Source of the DNA: Rhizobium sp.
Lineage (GTDB): Bacteria; Pseudomonadota; Alphaproteobacteria; Rhizobiales; Rhizobiaceae
Assembly: GCA_027533385.1 (NCBI GenBank)
Contig: JAPZUE010000026.1
Location: 5,001 to 55,120, forward strand
Length of the DNA: 50,120 nucleotides
Reading direction: 5' to 3'
The number at the start of each line of letters is the position of its first letter. Position 1 is the stretch's first letter. Below, one piece after another: positions 27,259 through 35,272 of the stretch. The translations under genes and the position numbers were made by a program. Under the pieces are notes generated by a model that was not told the origin of the DNA, made no database searches, and saw nothing but the letters and a program-made list of their open reading frames with translations.

Positions 27259-28554
27259 TCAGACCCGCTTCGCTGGCAGCCTGAGGCTCGAATAGGTGAA
27301 GATCGCCGAGATCACGTAGAGGCAGGCGAAGACGCCGTTCAAGGCGATGATCCAGTTCTGGCCGTCATGCGCAAAATTGTGCAACAGAAGTGCGATCAGC
27401 CCTGCCTTGCTGAGGGTCAGAAGCGCCAGGCACAGGGTCCTGAGCCAGCTGTGGCCACGCGCATACATCAACTCACCCTGATACTCTGCCAGATTGCGAA
27501 ATCCGGAAACGAGCAGAACGAGCGGCAGGAGCTCGGCCACGGGCGCCACGTTGCGCCCGAGTGCATTGGGATAGAGATGCAGAAGAAACGCGAGCGTGGC
27601 GAGCCCCGCCACGGAGATGATCATCAATCCCGCTTCGATAAGCACCTTGACCTTGAGAGACTTCAGCATGTCAGGGCTCTGCATCAGCTTCTGAACCAGG
27701 ATGGTGTTGAAGGAGCGGATGGGCAGCGCGGTCAGATCGACGACCCGCATGATGATCGCATAGACACCGGCAACCGCCGGTCCGCCAATGCCGAGCACCA
27801 TCAGCTTGTCCAGTTCCGACTGGAGATAGAACAGCAGTTCCGCGCCAGCGACAGCGACGGAATCCTGCACGCGGCGAAGATAGAGCCGCATATCGAAGCG
27901 CAATCGGACCCGGGGATAGAAACGGAGGGCGACGACAAGCGATACGAGATTGGCACCCGCATACCACCATGCCCAGTGATCGAGATCCTGAACCGGCGAA
28001 AGGGCCCAGAAGAGACCCGCAGCGGCAGCGCGTGTGGCAGTTCCAAAAATCACCAGAACCGCAGCGAGCCCGAAACGCTTCAGTCCGTTATTCACGATGA
28101 TCACGATCTCGGCCGATCGCCACAGCAATGTCTCGGAGATGACCACGACCGCGAAGGTAAGGAACCCGACATCTCCGGAGAAGAACAGGAAATAGATCAA
28201 CACTGCCGCAAGGGCGACCAGCGGGAGCGATACGACAGACGCCAGGAGATAGCCGACGGTGTAAAGACCGAGCAGCCGCGGTTTGACCACGGCAATGCGG
28301 TATAGCGGCGAGCTGAACCCGAGCGCCAGAAGTCTGGAGAGCACAAGCCCGGTGCCCGATGCCGTGGCAAACACACCGTAATCCGCAATCGGCAGCGTAT
28401 TGGCGAGAATGATGAAGTAAACGAGAGATACGACCAATCGCCCGACAGATCCGGAAATGACGGACAAGTAGGCGCCGACCAGCTGTCGATTTGCATGGAA
28501 GTGTCGGAGGATCGCGTTCACGTTGGGTCCAGGATTGCGCAAGGCTTCAGACAT
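27259..28554 (-). CDS. Wzx-type polysaccharide flippase
   Basis: A 431-residue MOP-superfamily protein with about twelve hydrophobic helices. It starts with a long cytoplasmic segment before VGAYLSVISGSVGRLVVSL. Such proteins flip lipid-linked oligosaccharide repeats across the inner membrane for Wzy-dependent assembly. The layout, SDYG-like motif (IADYGVFATA) and length fit Wzx/RfbX. It is divergent from the Wzz-type gene, and a Wzy/ligase gene lies further right, completing the export set except for the outer-membrane channel and the initiating transferase. Confidence 0.82.
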   Translation of the reverse strand: MSEALRNPGPNVNAILRHFHANRQLVGAYLSVISGSVGRLVVSLVYFIILANTLPIADYGVFATASGTGLVLSRLLALGFSSPLYRIAVVKPRLLGLYTVGYLLASVVSLPLVALAAVLIYFLFFSGDVGFLTFAVVVISETLLWRSAEIVIIVNNGLKRFGLAAVLVIFGTATRAAAAGLFWALSPVQDLDHWAWWYAGANLVSLVVALRFYPRVRLRFDMRLYLRRVQDSVAVAGAELLFYLQSELDKLMVLGIGGPAVAGVYAIIMRVVDLTALPIRSFNTILVQKLMQSPDMLKSLKVKVLIEAGLMIISVAGLATLAFLLHLYPNALGRNVAPVAELLPLVLLVSGFRNLAEYQGELMYARGHSWLRTLCLALLTLSKAGLIALLLHNFAHDGQNWIIALNGVFACLYVISAIFTYSSLRLPAKRV

Positions 28555-28682
28555 AAATCGGGCGGCGTTGGCACGCTAGGAACTTAACTTCGAACGGTTA
28601 ATTTTCCGATTTATTAACCATTTGTTTTTGAAAAATAATTAGATTTGCGCCGAGCGAACCATTTCCCGAAGCAAGGGTCGAT
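28555..28682. promoter_or_regulatory. AT-rich divergent promoter region (wzx-like/wzz-like)
   Basis: The 128 bp is markedly AT-rich around 28585-28650 (TTAATTTTCCGATTTATTAACC and a run of A/T), against about 60% GC nearby. It must start both genes. No specific operator stands out. AAGGG before ATG 28683 is the ribosome-binding site of the plus-strand gene. Confidence 0.5.
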
Positions 28683-30377
28683 ATGTATTTGCGCGATGAC
28701 CGCACCAGCCACGGAAACGACAAGCCCGGCTTAGAGCGCCCTGGGCATGGTTCGGGCCAGTCTGCTGGCACGCGCACGGGCCGCCCCTCGTTGCGGGACA
28801 TGCTCGAACGTCATGACGATTATCTCGATTTCCTGCGAGCCCGCGTTTCCATGCTCGAGGGCCGGGTGAACAGCATGGAGCCCGAGCAGCCACCGGCTGC
28901 CGCGTCTGAGGCCATATCGCGGGAAGAGCCTTCTCACGCACCCGTCGCGGACAGCCGACCTTCTATCAGTCCACACAGTGAGACCTCCGCGCTCAATGCA
29001 GGCGCATGGAAACCACTGATCGATCCCTTCGTCGTCATCGACATTCTGAAGCGCTCCTACCGGATACTGATTGCATCGACCGTGATCGGTGGCCTGTTTG
29101 CCGGTGCCTATGCCATGACCCTGCCGAAGCTATGGGTCGCCAGCAGCGATATCCTGGTAGACCCGCGCCAGATCCGCACCGTCGGCGACCAGTTGACGAC
29201 GGACCAGTTGCCCACGGACGCCTCTCTCGCCGTTGTTGAAAGTCAGGCGCGCATCGTCAAATCCAACAGTGTTCTGCTGAAGGTCATAGAGGAAGCCAAT
29301 CTCAAGCAGGATCCGGAATTCAACGGAACGCTCGCCCCCTCCGGGTTCAGTGCGATCTGGCAGAGAGCATCCCAGGCAGATGCCCAGAACATCGAGTCCC
29401 GCGTCCTCAACCATCTATACGAAGTTGTGAACGTGGACCGCGACGAGAAGACGTTCATCTTCTCGATTTCCGCAGAAACCCGGGATCCGGAAAAGTCCGC
29501 TCGCCTGGCCAACATCGTCAGCGGCGTGTTTCAGCGGGAACTCGCCTCCATGCAATCCGACGCCGTTCGCCGGACCTCGGACGAACTCTCAAGCCGTCTT
29601 GCCGATCTGCGCATGAAGCTCGAAGAAGCGGAAAAGGCGGCCGAGAGCTTCCGAAACTCGAACGACCTGGTGAATGTTGACGGCAGACTGATCGTCGACA
29701 ACGACCTGAAGCTGATCAACGACAAGCTGAGTGCGCTGCGCGTCGAAACAGCAGGACTGCGGGCCAAGATCACGAGTATCGTCAAGATGTCTGCCTCCAG
29801 CGGCGCAGAGCTTGCTCTCCCGGAAGACGTGAGCTCCGACACCATTGCCGTCCTGCGTACGCGCTACGCCGATCTCAGCAAGGAACTTGAAGCGATCGCG
29901 GCCCGCTACGGACCACAACACCCGACCTATATCGAGGCGCGTTCGCAAGCCGAAGGGATGCGCAACCAGATCCGCGAAGAATTGGGCCGTATCCGCAGCG
30001 CTCTTCAGGTCGAGCTGGATCGCTCGCTTCAGCAGGAAGTGGCCCTCACAAGCCGGTTGCAGGAGCTGAAGGACACCCAGGCATCGAACAATGATCGCCT
30101 GGTGACCTTGCGCGAGCTTGAGCGGGAGGCTGCCGCGCGGCGTTCGGTCTACGAATCCTTCCTGCTCAGAACCCGCGAAACCGGGGAACAGGAGGCGATT
30201 ACGCTTGCCAATGTGCAGGTTCTCTCTGAGGCCCGACCACCGCTGCAGCCCGTCGGCCCATCCCGAAAGATCATCGCTGTCGCCGGCCTGATCGCTGGCT
30301 TTGGCATCGGCGTCATGCTGGCCCTCGGCCTCAACTTTGCACGCTTGCGGAAAAATCGCGACGAAGCAGCTGCCTGA
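28683..30377 (+). CDS. Wzz/GumC-type polysaccharide chain-length protein
   Basis: A 564-residue polysaccharide co-polymerase. An N-terminal disordered cytoplasmic region (1-110) includes the charged stretch RDMLERHDDYLDFLRARV. TM1 lies at about 125-145. A Wzz periplasmic domain with long coiled coils (about 290-480) follows, then the GNVR-like proline segment PPLQPVGPSRK and TM2. It stops about ten residues after TM2, so it lacks the C-terminal tyrosine-kinase domain of ExoP/Wzc. It would set chain length together with the Wzx and Wzy proteins on either side. A separate kinase, if any, lies elsewhere. Confidence 0.85.
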   Translation: MYLRDDRTSHGNDKPGLERPGHGSGQSAGTRTGRPSLRDMLERHDDYLDFLRARVSMLEGRVNSMEPEQPPAAASEAISREEPSHAPVADSRPSISPHSETSALNAGAWKPLIDPFVVIDILKRSYRILIASTVIGGLFAGAYAMTLPKLWVASSDILVDPRQIRTVGDQLTTDQLPTDASLAVVESQARIVKSNSVLLKVIEEANLKQDPEFNGTLAPSGFSAIWQRASQADAQNIESRVLNHLYEVVNVDRDEKTFIFSISAETRDPEKSARLANIVSGVFQRELASMQSDAVRRTSDELSSRLADLRMKLEEAEKAAESFRNSNDLVNVDGRLIVDNDLKLINDKLSALRVETAGLRAKITSIVKMSASSGAELALPEDVSSDTIAVLRTRYADLSKELEAIAARYGPQHPTYIEARSQAEGMRNQIREELGRIRSALQVELDRSLQQEVALTSRLQELKDTQASNNDRLVTLRELEREAAARRSVYESFLLRTRETGEQEAITLANVQVLSEARPPLQPVGPSRKIIAVAGLIAGFGIGVMLALGLNFARLRKNRDEAAA

Positions 30378-30389
30378 CAGGCAACCGCG

Positions 30390-31760
30390 TCAGGTAGCTT
30401 TGCGGGGAATGCCAACCCGGGCGACAAGCCTCAGACCGATCACGCCGAAGAAGCAGAGCATCCAGACAGGATCCATCCGTCGGAAGAAGAAGCTCTCCAT
30501 CATGGCGTTCAGCGTCGTGAAGAAGACGATCATCATGAAGAAGTCGGCCAGCAGCAGGTTCTCACGGATCGGTCGGCAACGCATGTAATCGACCAGAGGA
30601 AACACGATCAGCACGGCGAGCGCGAGGATGAGCGCCGGTATCCCCATCGAGATGGCAATGTCGAGATAGCCGTTATGCGCGTGGACGATACCGCGAACGT
30701 CCCAATCGAGATAATAGGGATTTGCGGCATGCAGAACCAGATCGGTGCTCCAGAAGCTTTCATAACCGAAGCCTGTCCATGGACGGTCGGCCAATGCATC
30801 GAGCCCGAACTTCCAGATGGAAACGCGTCCGGTAAAGGTGGGGTCGATGCCGAGCCACAGGACGAACTGGTGGATTGGTTCGATCAGGACGGAGCCGAAA
30901 GTCAAAAGAGCAAAGGCAAGCTGGCAGCAGAACACCGCGATTGGCGTCAGGATACGAAACCCGAGCGCACTGGGCAGCAGCACCAGCAAGGCCGCGACAG
31001 GAACCAGTCCGAGCGTGGTCTTGGAGCCGGTTTGGCTGATGAAGATCAGGGCGGCAAGACCGATCAGGATGCCGGACCGGCGGTCACCGCGGCGCCAGAG
31101 ATAGATGGCGGCGAAGGCGAAGGCTGCCATCACCGGACCGGCGATATTCTTATGTGTGAAAACCCCGCGCCAGAGATAGGAATTCTGCGGTTCCAGGGCG
31201 TCGAAGCCATGGGTCGCGAGAGACGGTACGATCGGTATCCCGGCATAGCAGATGAAGATCAGGATGCCGGAAACCGCGCTCAGCAAGCGCGCGTAACCAT
31301 CGCCGTCCTGCGGAAGCGCCAGCACGGTCACCACGGTCATCATCACGATCAGGGTGAGGATAATCCCGCGAAAGGTGGCGCTCGGATCGGGGCTGGTCAG
31401 ACCGGAAAACAGAAGGAAGCCGACCATAAGCATCCAGGCCGGACCGACCAGCGATGGCAGTTTGCGCAGATCGGCGAGCATCAACAGGGAGCACAGGGCG
31501 ATTAGCCCGAGCAGACCGAATCCCAGCTGATTGACAAGGTTCCCCCCTTCTTGCGCACCTTCGTGTACGGGGGCGAAAGGTTGAAACGAGATGAGCATGA
31601 TGGTCAGCAACGTGATGCTGACCACAACCGCAGCCTGGCGCAGAACATGCGCCGGGTCCAAGGGTTTTGCCGACGCCCTGCGGCGCTCAGCGCCCGTCCG
31701 TATGTCGATACTGTTCATCGGCATATCCGAAGTGAGCGAGGGTGCGTCCAAGCCCGACAT
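30390..31760 (-). CDS. O-antigen ligase/Wzy-type polymerase
   Basis: A membrane protein of up to 456 residues with about eleven hydrophobic helices and a large periplasmic loop. The Wzy_C signature HAHNGYLDIAISMGIPAL and a preceding WRGVFTHKNIAGPV segment are typical of O-antigen polymerases and ligases. In a locus with Wzx and Wzz, polymerase is the likelier role. The start is uncertain: ATG 31760 overlaps the upstream GT2 gene by 74 nt, while ATG 31724 and ATG 31718 overlap less; none has a strong binding site. It is cotranscribed with the GT2 and GH5 genes. Confidence 0.8.
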   Translation of the reverse strand: MSGLDAPSLTSDMPMNSIDIRTGAERRRASAKPLDPAHVLRQAAVVVSITLLTIMLISFQPFAPVHEGAQEGGNLVNQLGFGLLGLIALCSLLMLADLRKLPSLVGPAWMLMVGFLLFSGLTSPDPSATFRGIILTLIVMMTVVTVLALPQDGDGYARLLSAVSGILIFICYAGIPIVPSLATHGFDALEPQNSYLWRGVFTHKNIAGPVMAAFAFAAIYLWRRGDRRSGILIGLAALIFISQTGSKTTLGLVPVAALLVLLPSALGFRILTPIAVFCCQLAFALLTFGSVLIEPIHQFVLWLGIDPTFTGRVSIWKFGLDALADRPWTGFGYESFWSTDLVLHAANPYYLDWDVRGIVHAHNGYLDIAISMGIPALILALAVLIVFPLVDYMRCRPIRENLLLADFFMMIVFFTTLNAMMESFFFRRMDPVWMLCFFGVIGLRLVARVGIPRKAT

Positions 31761-32763
31761 GGACGTAATAGAGGCTGTTCTGTAACGAGCCGAGACGACG
31801 AGCCTCGAGAACGGCTTTCAACGGCGATAGGACGAGCAAAGCAATGCTTTTCACAAAGACGCGGGCGGATCCAAGGGGCTGAGCCGAACGTCTTCCCTTC
31901 TCGACCAGGGTCGAGATGACACCATCACGTATGCCACGTGCGCGCAGCCATGACCGTTCCAGGCGGTTGGCAGGCACCGTCTCCCGAACGGGAGCCTCAT
32001 GGCACCAGGCGGCTTTGAACCCCCTGCGCACCGAGCGGTCGATGAAGTTCGCGTCACCTCCGCCGATGAAGTTGAACCTCGGGTCAAGGAACGGGTAGCT
32101 GTTGGCTTCCAAGACATTGCGCGAGACCAGGAGATTGCCGGAGGAATAGAGAAGCGGCACCAGCCCTGTCGCCGGATAGGGAGGCGTGAAAACAGGATGC
32201 CGGGGGATGTCCCCCGTTTCAGCCGTGGGAAACACAGGCACTTGTGGCCCGCCGACCAGATCAGCGCCAAGCTGTTCCCTGGTTCGGCTCATGGTCTCGA
32301 TCCAATCCGGATCGGCAATCTCGTCATCATCGATGACCAGCAAATGACTCATGCGGGGAAAATTCTTGAGCGCCGTCAGCCAGGCGGCATTGTAGGCGTT
32401 GCAATTGCCCCGCAGCGTCTCCACGATCAGGATACCGTTGATCTGCCCGTTATCGAATAACGGCTTTGCCGCCGCCACGCCTTCGCGGCCATCACTGTCA
32501 TTATCGACCAGAACCACGGCAAACCGACGATCTGTCCTTTGCGCGGCAAGACTGGCCAGAGTCTTGAGAAGATGCACCGGGCGCCGAAACGTAGGCACCG
32601 TCACGACAACGGTGACGGCGTCAAGCGCCAGACCTGGCGTTTGCGTGACCAGCTCGATGTGATCCGGTAAGGCCAATCTGAAACTCTTTCGAATGTGCGG
32701 AACTTCGCCGAGCAAATACGAAAACTGTTGATACCAGCTTAACCTCGGACCCTTTCGAGCCAA
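31687..32763 (-). CDS. family 2 glycosyltransferase
   Basis: A 358-residue GT-A enzyme. The N-terminal sugar-nucleotide domain begins after about 45 residues with VVVTVPTFRRPVHLLKTL. VVLVDNDSDG follows, and the metal-binding acidic motif appears as LVIDDDEIADPDW. The C-terminal part contains FNFIGGGDANFIDRSVRRG, an ED/GDA-like acceptor-site segment, and a weakly hydrophobic tail that may bind membrane. It lies between the GH5 gene (9 nt upstream) and the Wzy/ligase gene, which it overlaps, so all three form one minus-strand operon. Confidence 0.85.
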   Translation of the reverse strand: MARKGPRLSWYQQFSYLLGEVPHIRKSFRLALPDHIELVTQTPGLALDAVTVVVTVPTFRRPVHLLKTLASLAAQRTDRRFAVVLVDNDSDGREGVAAAKPLFDNGQINGILIVETLRGNCNAYNAAWLTALKNFPRMSHLLVIDDDEIADPDWIETMSRTREQLGADLVGGPQVPVFPTAETGDIPRHPVFTPPYPATGLVPLLYSSGNLLVSRNVLEANSYPFLDPRFNFIGGGDANFIDRSVRRGFKAAWCHEAPVRETVPANRLERSWLRARGIRDGVISTLVEKGRRSAQPLGSARVFVKSIALLVLSPLKAVLEARRLGSLQNSLYYVHVGLGRTLAHFGYADEQYRHTDGR

Positions 32764-32772
32764 TGCCAGGGC

Positions 32773-33849
32773 TTAGCGACGTTCAAGCGCCGGACAGCCC
32801 TCGGCCGCTCCGACGAAATCGTTGAGCACCGGCGCCAACCCCTTCAGCTGCGGGCGGTCGCCGTTCTTGGTCGGCTGGATGTTGAGTTCTTCCGTCTCCG
32901 GCCACCAGTCCCCGGCAGCCCAGTAGGTCCAGCCGATCCAGGACGTCTTGTCCTGATCGAGCAGTTTGACCACTTCGGTCAGCACCGCGGTGCATTCCGG
33001 CGTACCGGGAACGCCGAATTCGCCAAGGAAGCCTCGCTGACCCGTCTCCTTCAACCATACGCCAACGCGACGTATCGATTCGACCGCATCCGCCGCGCGG
33101 CTGCAATTGTTCAGAGTGCCGGAAAAATCATCGTCGAAATACTGGTGGATCTCGAAGGCATAATTGTTGGCGGGGTCCTTGATGCCCAGAAGCACATCCG
33201 CATTGGCCCCGCCGTACCAATCTCCAAACCAGCTATGCGCACCCGACCAGGATGTCCCGGGGACCAGAATGAGATTGTCGGCTCCAACCTTGCGGATCTC
33301 TGCAATGGCCTCGATGGAAACATCGCGCCAGTCCGTCGACGAGATGTCGAAAGGCTCGTTCATCAGGCCGAAGACGACATGTTTGTCTCCCTCGAACTCC
33401 TCGGCAAGTCGCCGCCAGAAATCCACGAAAGCTGACACGGGGACCTCTTCCGTTCCGATCAGCTTGCTGAAATAACGGGCGTAATTGTGCGGATCGAGGA
33501 TGACCGTCTGATTGAAGGACCCGATCGTCGCGACAGCTTCACGCAGACGGCTCAACTCGGCAGGATCGAACTCGCTGTTGAGCTTCGGTTGCAGACGCTC
33601 CCAGAGAAAGGGCAATCGCACGGTGTTGAACCCCTTGCCCGCGAAATAGGTGATCGTCTCAAGTGAGGGATAGATATAGCCCACCCCAAAGACGCCCTGC
33701 AGATTGCCAAATTCGGCGCCCGCGAGATTGATCCCGCGATAGCATGCCCCACCCGAAGCTGCCGATGACCCAAGCGGTGTCGCCATAGCCACAACGCTCG
33801 ACATAAGGCCAAGTATTAGTTTCCGCTTCATTGTCCCCAAACCTGTCAT
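32773..33849 (-). CDS. secreted GH5 endoglycanase (cellulase-like)
   Basis: A 358-residue glycoside hydrolase family 5 enzyme with an N-terminal secretion signal (KRKLILGLMSSVVAMATPL, cleaved near SSAAS). The acid/base glutamate lies in LMNEPFD and the nucleophile in LGEFGVP. RLPFLWERLQP and a conserved HQYFDDD segment complete the (beta/alpha)8 active site. ATG 33849 has GAGGTG upstream; ATG 33831 is nearly as good and also keeps the signal. It opens the GT2-Wzy operon. In such loci a periplasmic glycanase usually trims or releases the polymer; cellulose itself need not be the substrate. Confidence 0.9.
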   Translation of the reverse strand: MTGLGTMKRKLILGLMSSVVAMATPLGSSAASGGACYRGINLAGAEFGNLQGVFGVGYIYPSLETITYFAGKGFNTVRLPFLWERLQPKLNSEFDPAELSRLREAVATIGSFNQTVILDPHNYARYFSKLIGTEEVPVSAFVDFWRRLAEEFEGDKHVVFGLMNEPFDISSTDWRDVSIEAIAEIRKVGADNLILVPGTSWSGAHSWFGDWYGGANADVLLGIKDPANNYAFEIHQYFDDDFSGTLNNCSRAADAVESIRRVGVWLKETGQRGFLGEFGVPGTPECTAVLTEVVKLLDQDKTSWIGWTYWAAGDWWPETEELNIQPTKNGDRPQLKGLAPVLNDFVGAAEGCPALERR

Positions 33850-34270
33850 GGCTCCACCTCGCCCGAAGTCTTAGCGGGCGACCGTCTTGCTGTCATTCCG
33901 GTTCTGCAAAAAACATGAATGCGAGCGGTCGTCACGCCTTGGCCAATCACACTTTGCGGAGCAGAGGCCGGGGCGGCTTACACGATCGGCCTGCGAAGGT
34001 CGGCTGCGATCGATCGGGCCGCAGTGCTCGCGTTTTCACCTCGATGACGACGCAAACGGCGAAGATGCGCCCTGGGAAGACGCAATGGGAACGGGGTTTT
34101 GCATTTCCTGGCCTAATCTCTGCCCATCGAAAAGGCGCGGAGATCGCTGTAGGCTCGCCGAAGACCTTTGAAATACGACTGAAAATTCAGCACCACGGCA
34201 CACTTCCGATCGTGCCGGACATGCGATAGAGACACGGCGCCCGCGCCATGCCGAGGAGATGAGAGAACCG
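33850..34270. other. 421-bp intergenic region, no gene recognised
   Basis: It lies between the divergent GH5 and purU genes. The open frames on the plus strand (33831-34229 and 33887-34171) lack start-site support and homology. Several short GC dyads occur, such as GATCGATC at 34010-34017, but no terminator or RNA family is evident. The ribosome-binding sequence for purU is at its right end. Confidence 0.5.
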
Positions 34271-35155
34271 ATGACCAGCTATGTTTTGACCGTATCCTGC
34301 AAGTCCACCCGCGGCATCGTGGCGGCAATATCGGGTTACCTCGCCGAACAGGGTTGCAACATCGTTGACAGCTCGCAGTTCGACGATCTCCACACCGGCC
34401 AGTTCTTCATGCGCGTTTCCTTCATCTCCGAGGAAGGTGCCAATGAAGCCAAGCTCGAAAAGGGCTTCGTGCCCGTGGCGGAAAAGTTCGGCATGATCTG
34501 GAACCTGCATGATGCGGCAAAGCGCATGAAGGTGCTGCTGATGGTCTCGCGCTTCGGTCACTGCCTGAACGACCTGCTCTATCGCTGGAAGATCGGCGCG
34601 CTGCCGATCGACATCGTCGGCGTCGTCTCCAACCATTTCGACTACCAGAAGGTCGTCGTGAACCATGACATCCCCTTCCACCACATCAAGGTGACCAAGG
34701 AGAACAAGCCGGAAGCCGAAGCCCGCATCATGGATCTGGTCGAGCAGACCGGCACCGAGCTCATCGTGCTCGCCCGCTACATGCAGGTTCTCTCGGACGA
34801 CATGTGCAAGAAGATGTCCGGCAAGATCATCAACATCCACCACTCCTTCCTGCCGTCCTTCAAGGGTGCGAACCCCTACAAGCAGGCCTTCGAGCGCGGC
34901 GTAAAGCTGATCGGTGCGACCGCCCATTACGTGACCGCCGATCTCGACGAAGGTCCGATCATTGAGCAGGACGTTGCCCGCATCACCCATGCGCAGTCCG
35001 CAGACGACTATGTCTCGATCGGCCGTGACGTGGAAAGCCAGGTGCTGGCACGGGCCATCCATGCCCATATCCACCACCGCACCTTCATCAACGGCAACCG
35101 CACTGTCGTTTTCCCGGCAAGCCCGGGCTCCTATGCATCCGAGCGCATGGGCTGA
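34271..35155 (+). CDS. purU: formyltetrahydrofolate deformylase
   Basis: PurU hydrolyses 10-formyl-THF to formate and THF, balancing the one-carbon pool and supplying formate. From ATG 34271 it has 294 residues. An N-terminal ACT domain (about 3-75, VSCKSTRGIVAAISGYLA) is the regulatory part. The formyltransferase domain follows, with the catalytic Asn/His in INIHHSFLPSF and the Asp region in GATAHYVTADLDEGPII. An ATG four codons upstream is in frame but has no better ribosome-binding site. A strong intrinsic terminator follows directly, so it is monocistronic. Confidence 0.95.
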   Translation: MTSYVLTVSCKSTRGIVAAISGYLAEQGCNIVDSSQFDDLHTGQFFMRVSFISEEGANEAKLEKGFVPVAEKFGMIWNLHDAAKRMKVLLMVSRFGHCLNDLLYRWKIGALPIDIVGVVSNHFDYQKVVVNHDIPFHHIKVTKENKPEAEARIMDLVEQTGTELIVLARYMQVLSDDMCKKMSGKIINIHHSFLPSFKGANPYKQAFERGVKLIGATAHYVTADLDEGPIIEQDVARITHAQSADDYVSIGRDVESQVLARAIHAHIHHRTFINGNRTVVFPASPGSYASERMG

Positions 35156-35163
35156 AACCAGAC

Positions 35164-35195
35164 AAGGGCGCCCGCAAACGGCGCCCTTCGTTTTT
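35164..35195 (+). terminator. intrinsic terminator of purU
   Basis: AAGGGCGCC (35164-35172) pairs with GGCGCCCTT (35180-35188) around a 7-nt loop, followed by CGTTTTT. Confidence 0.93.
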
Positions 35196-35272
35196 CGACG
35201 GGAAACCGCTCCGGGATAGACGCAAAACTAGGCTCTGCTAATCTCCGGACATGATTCCCCGGGAGGAAACGT

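Noticed and set aside
33850..34270. A small gene or sRNA in the gap before purU
   Set aside because: The open frames have no start support or resemblance to known proteins, and no promoter-hairpin-terminator arrangement is visible.
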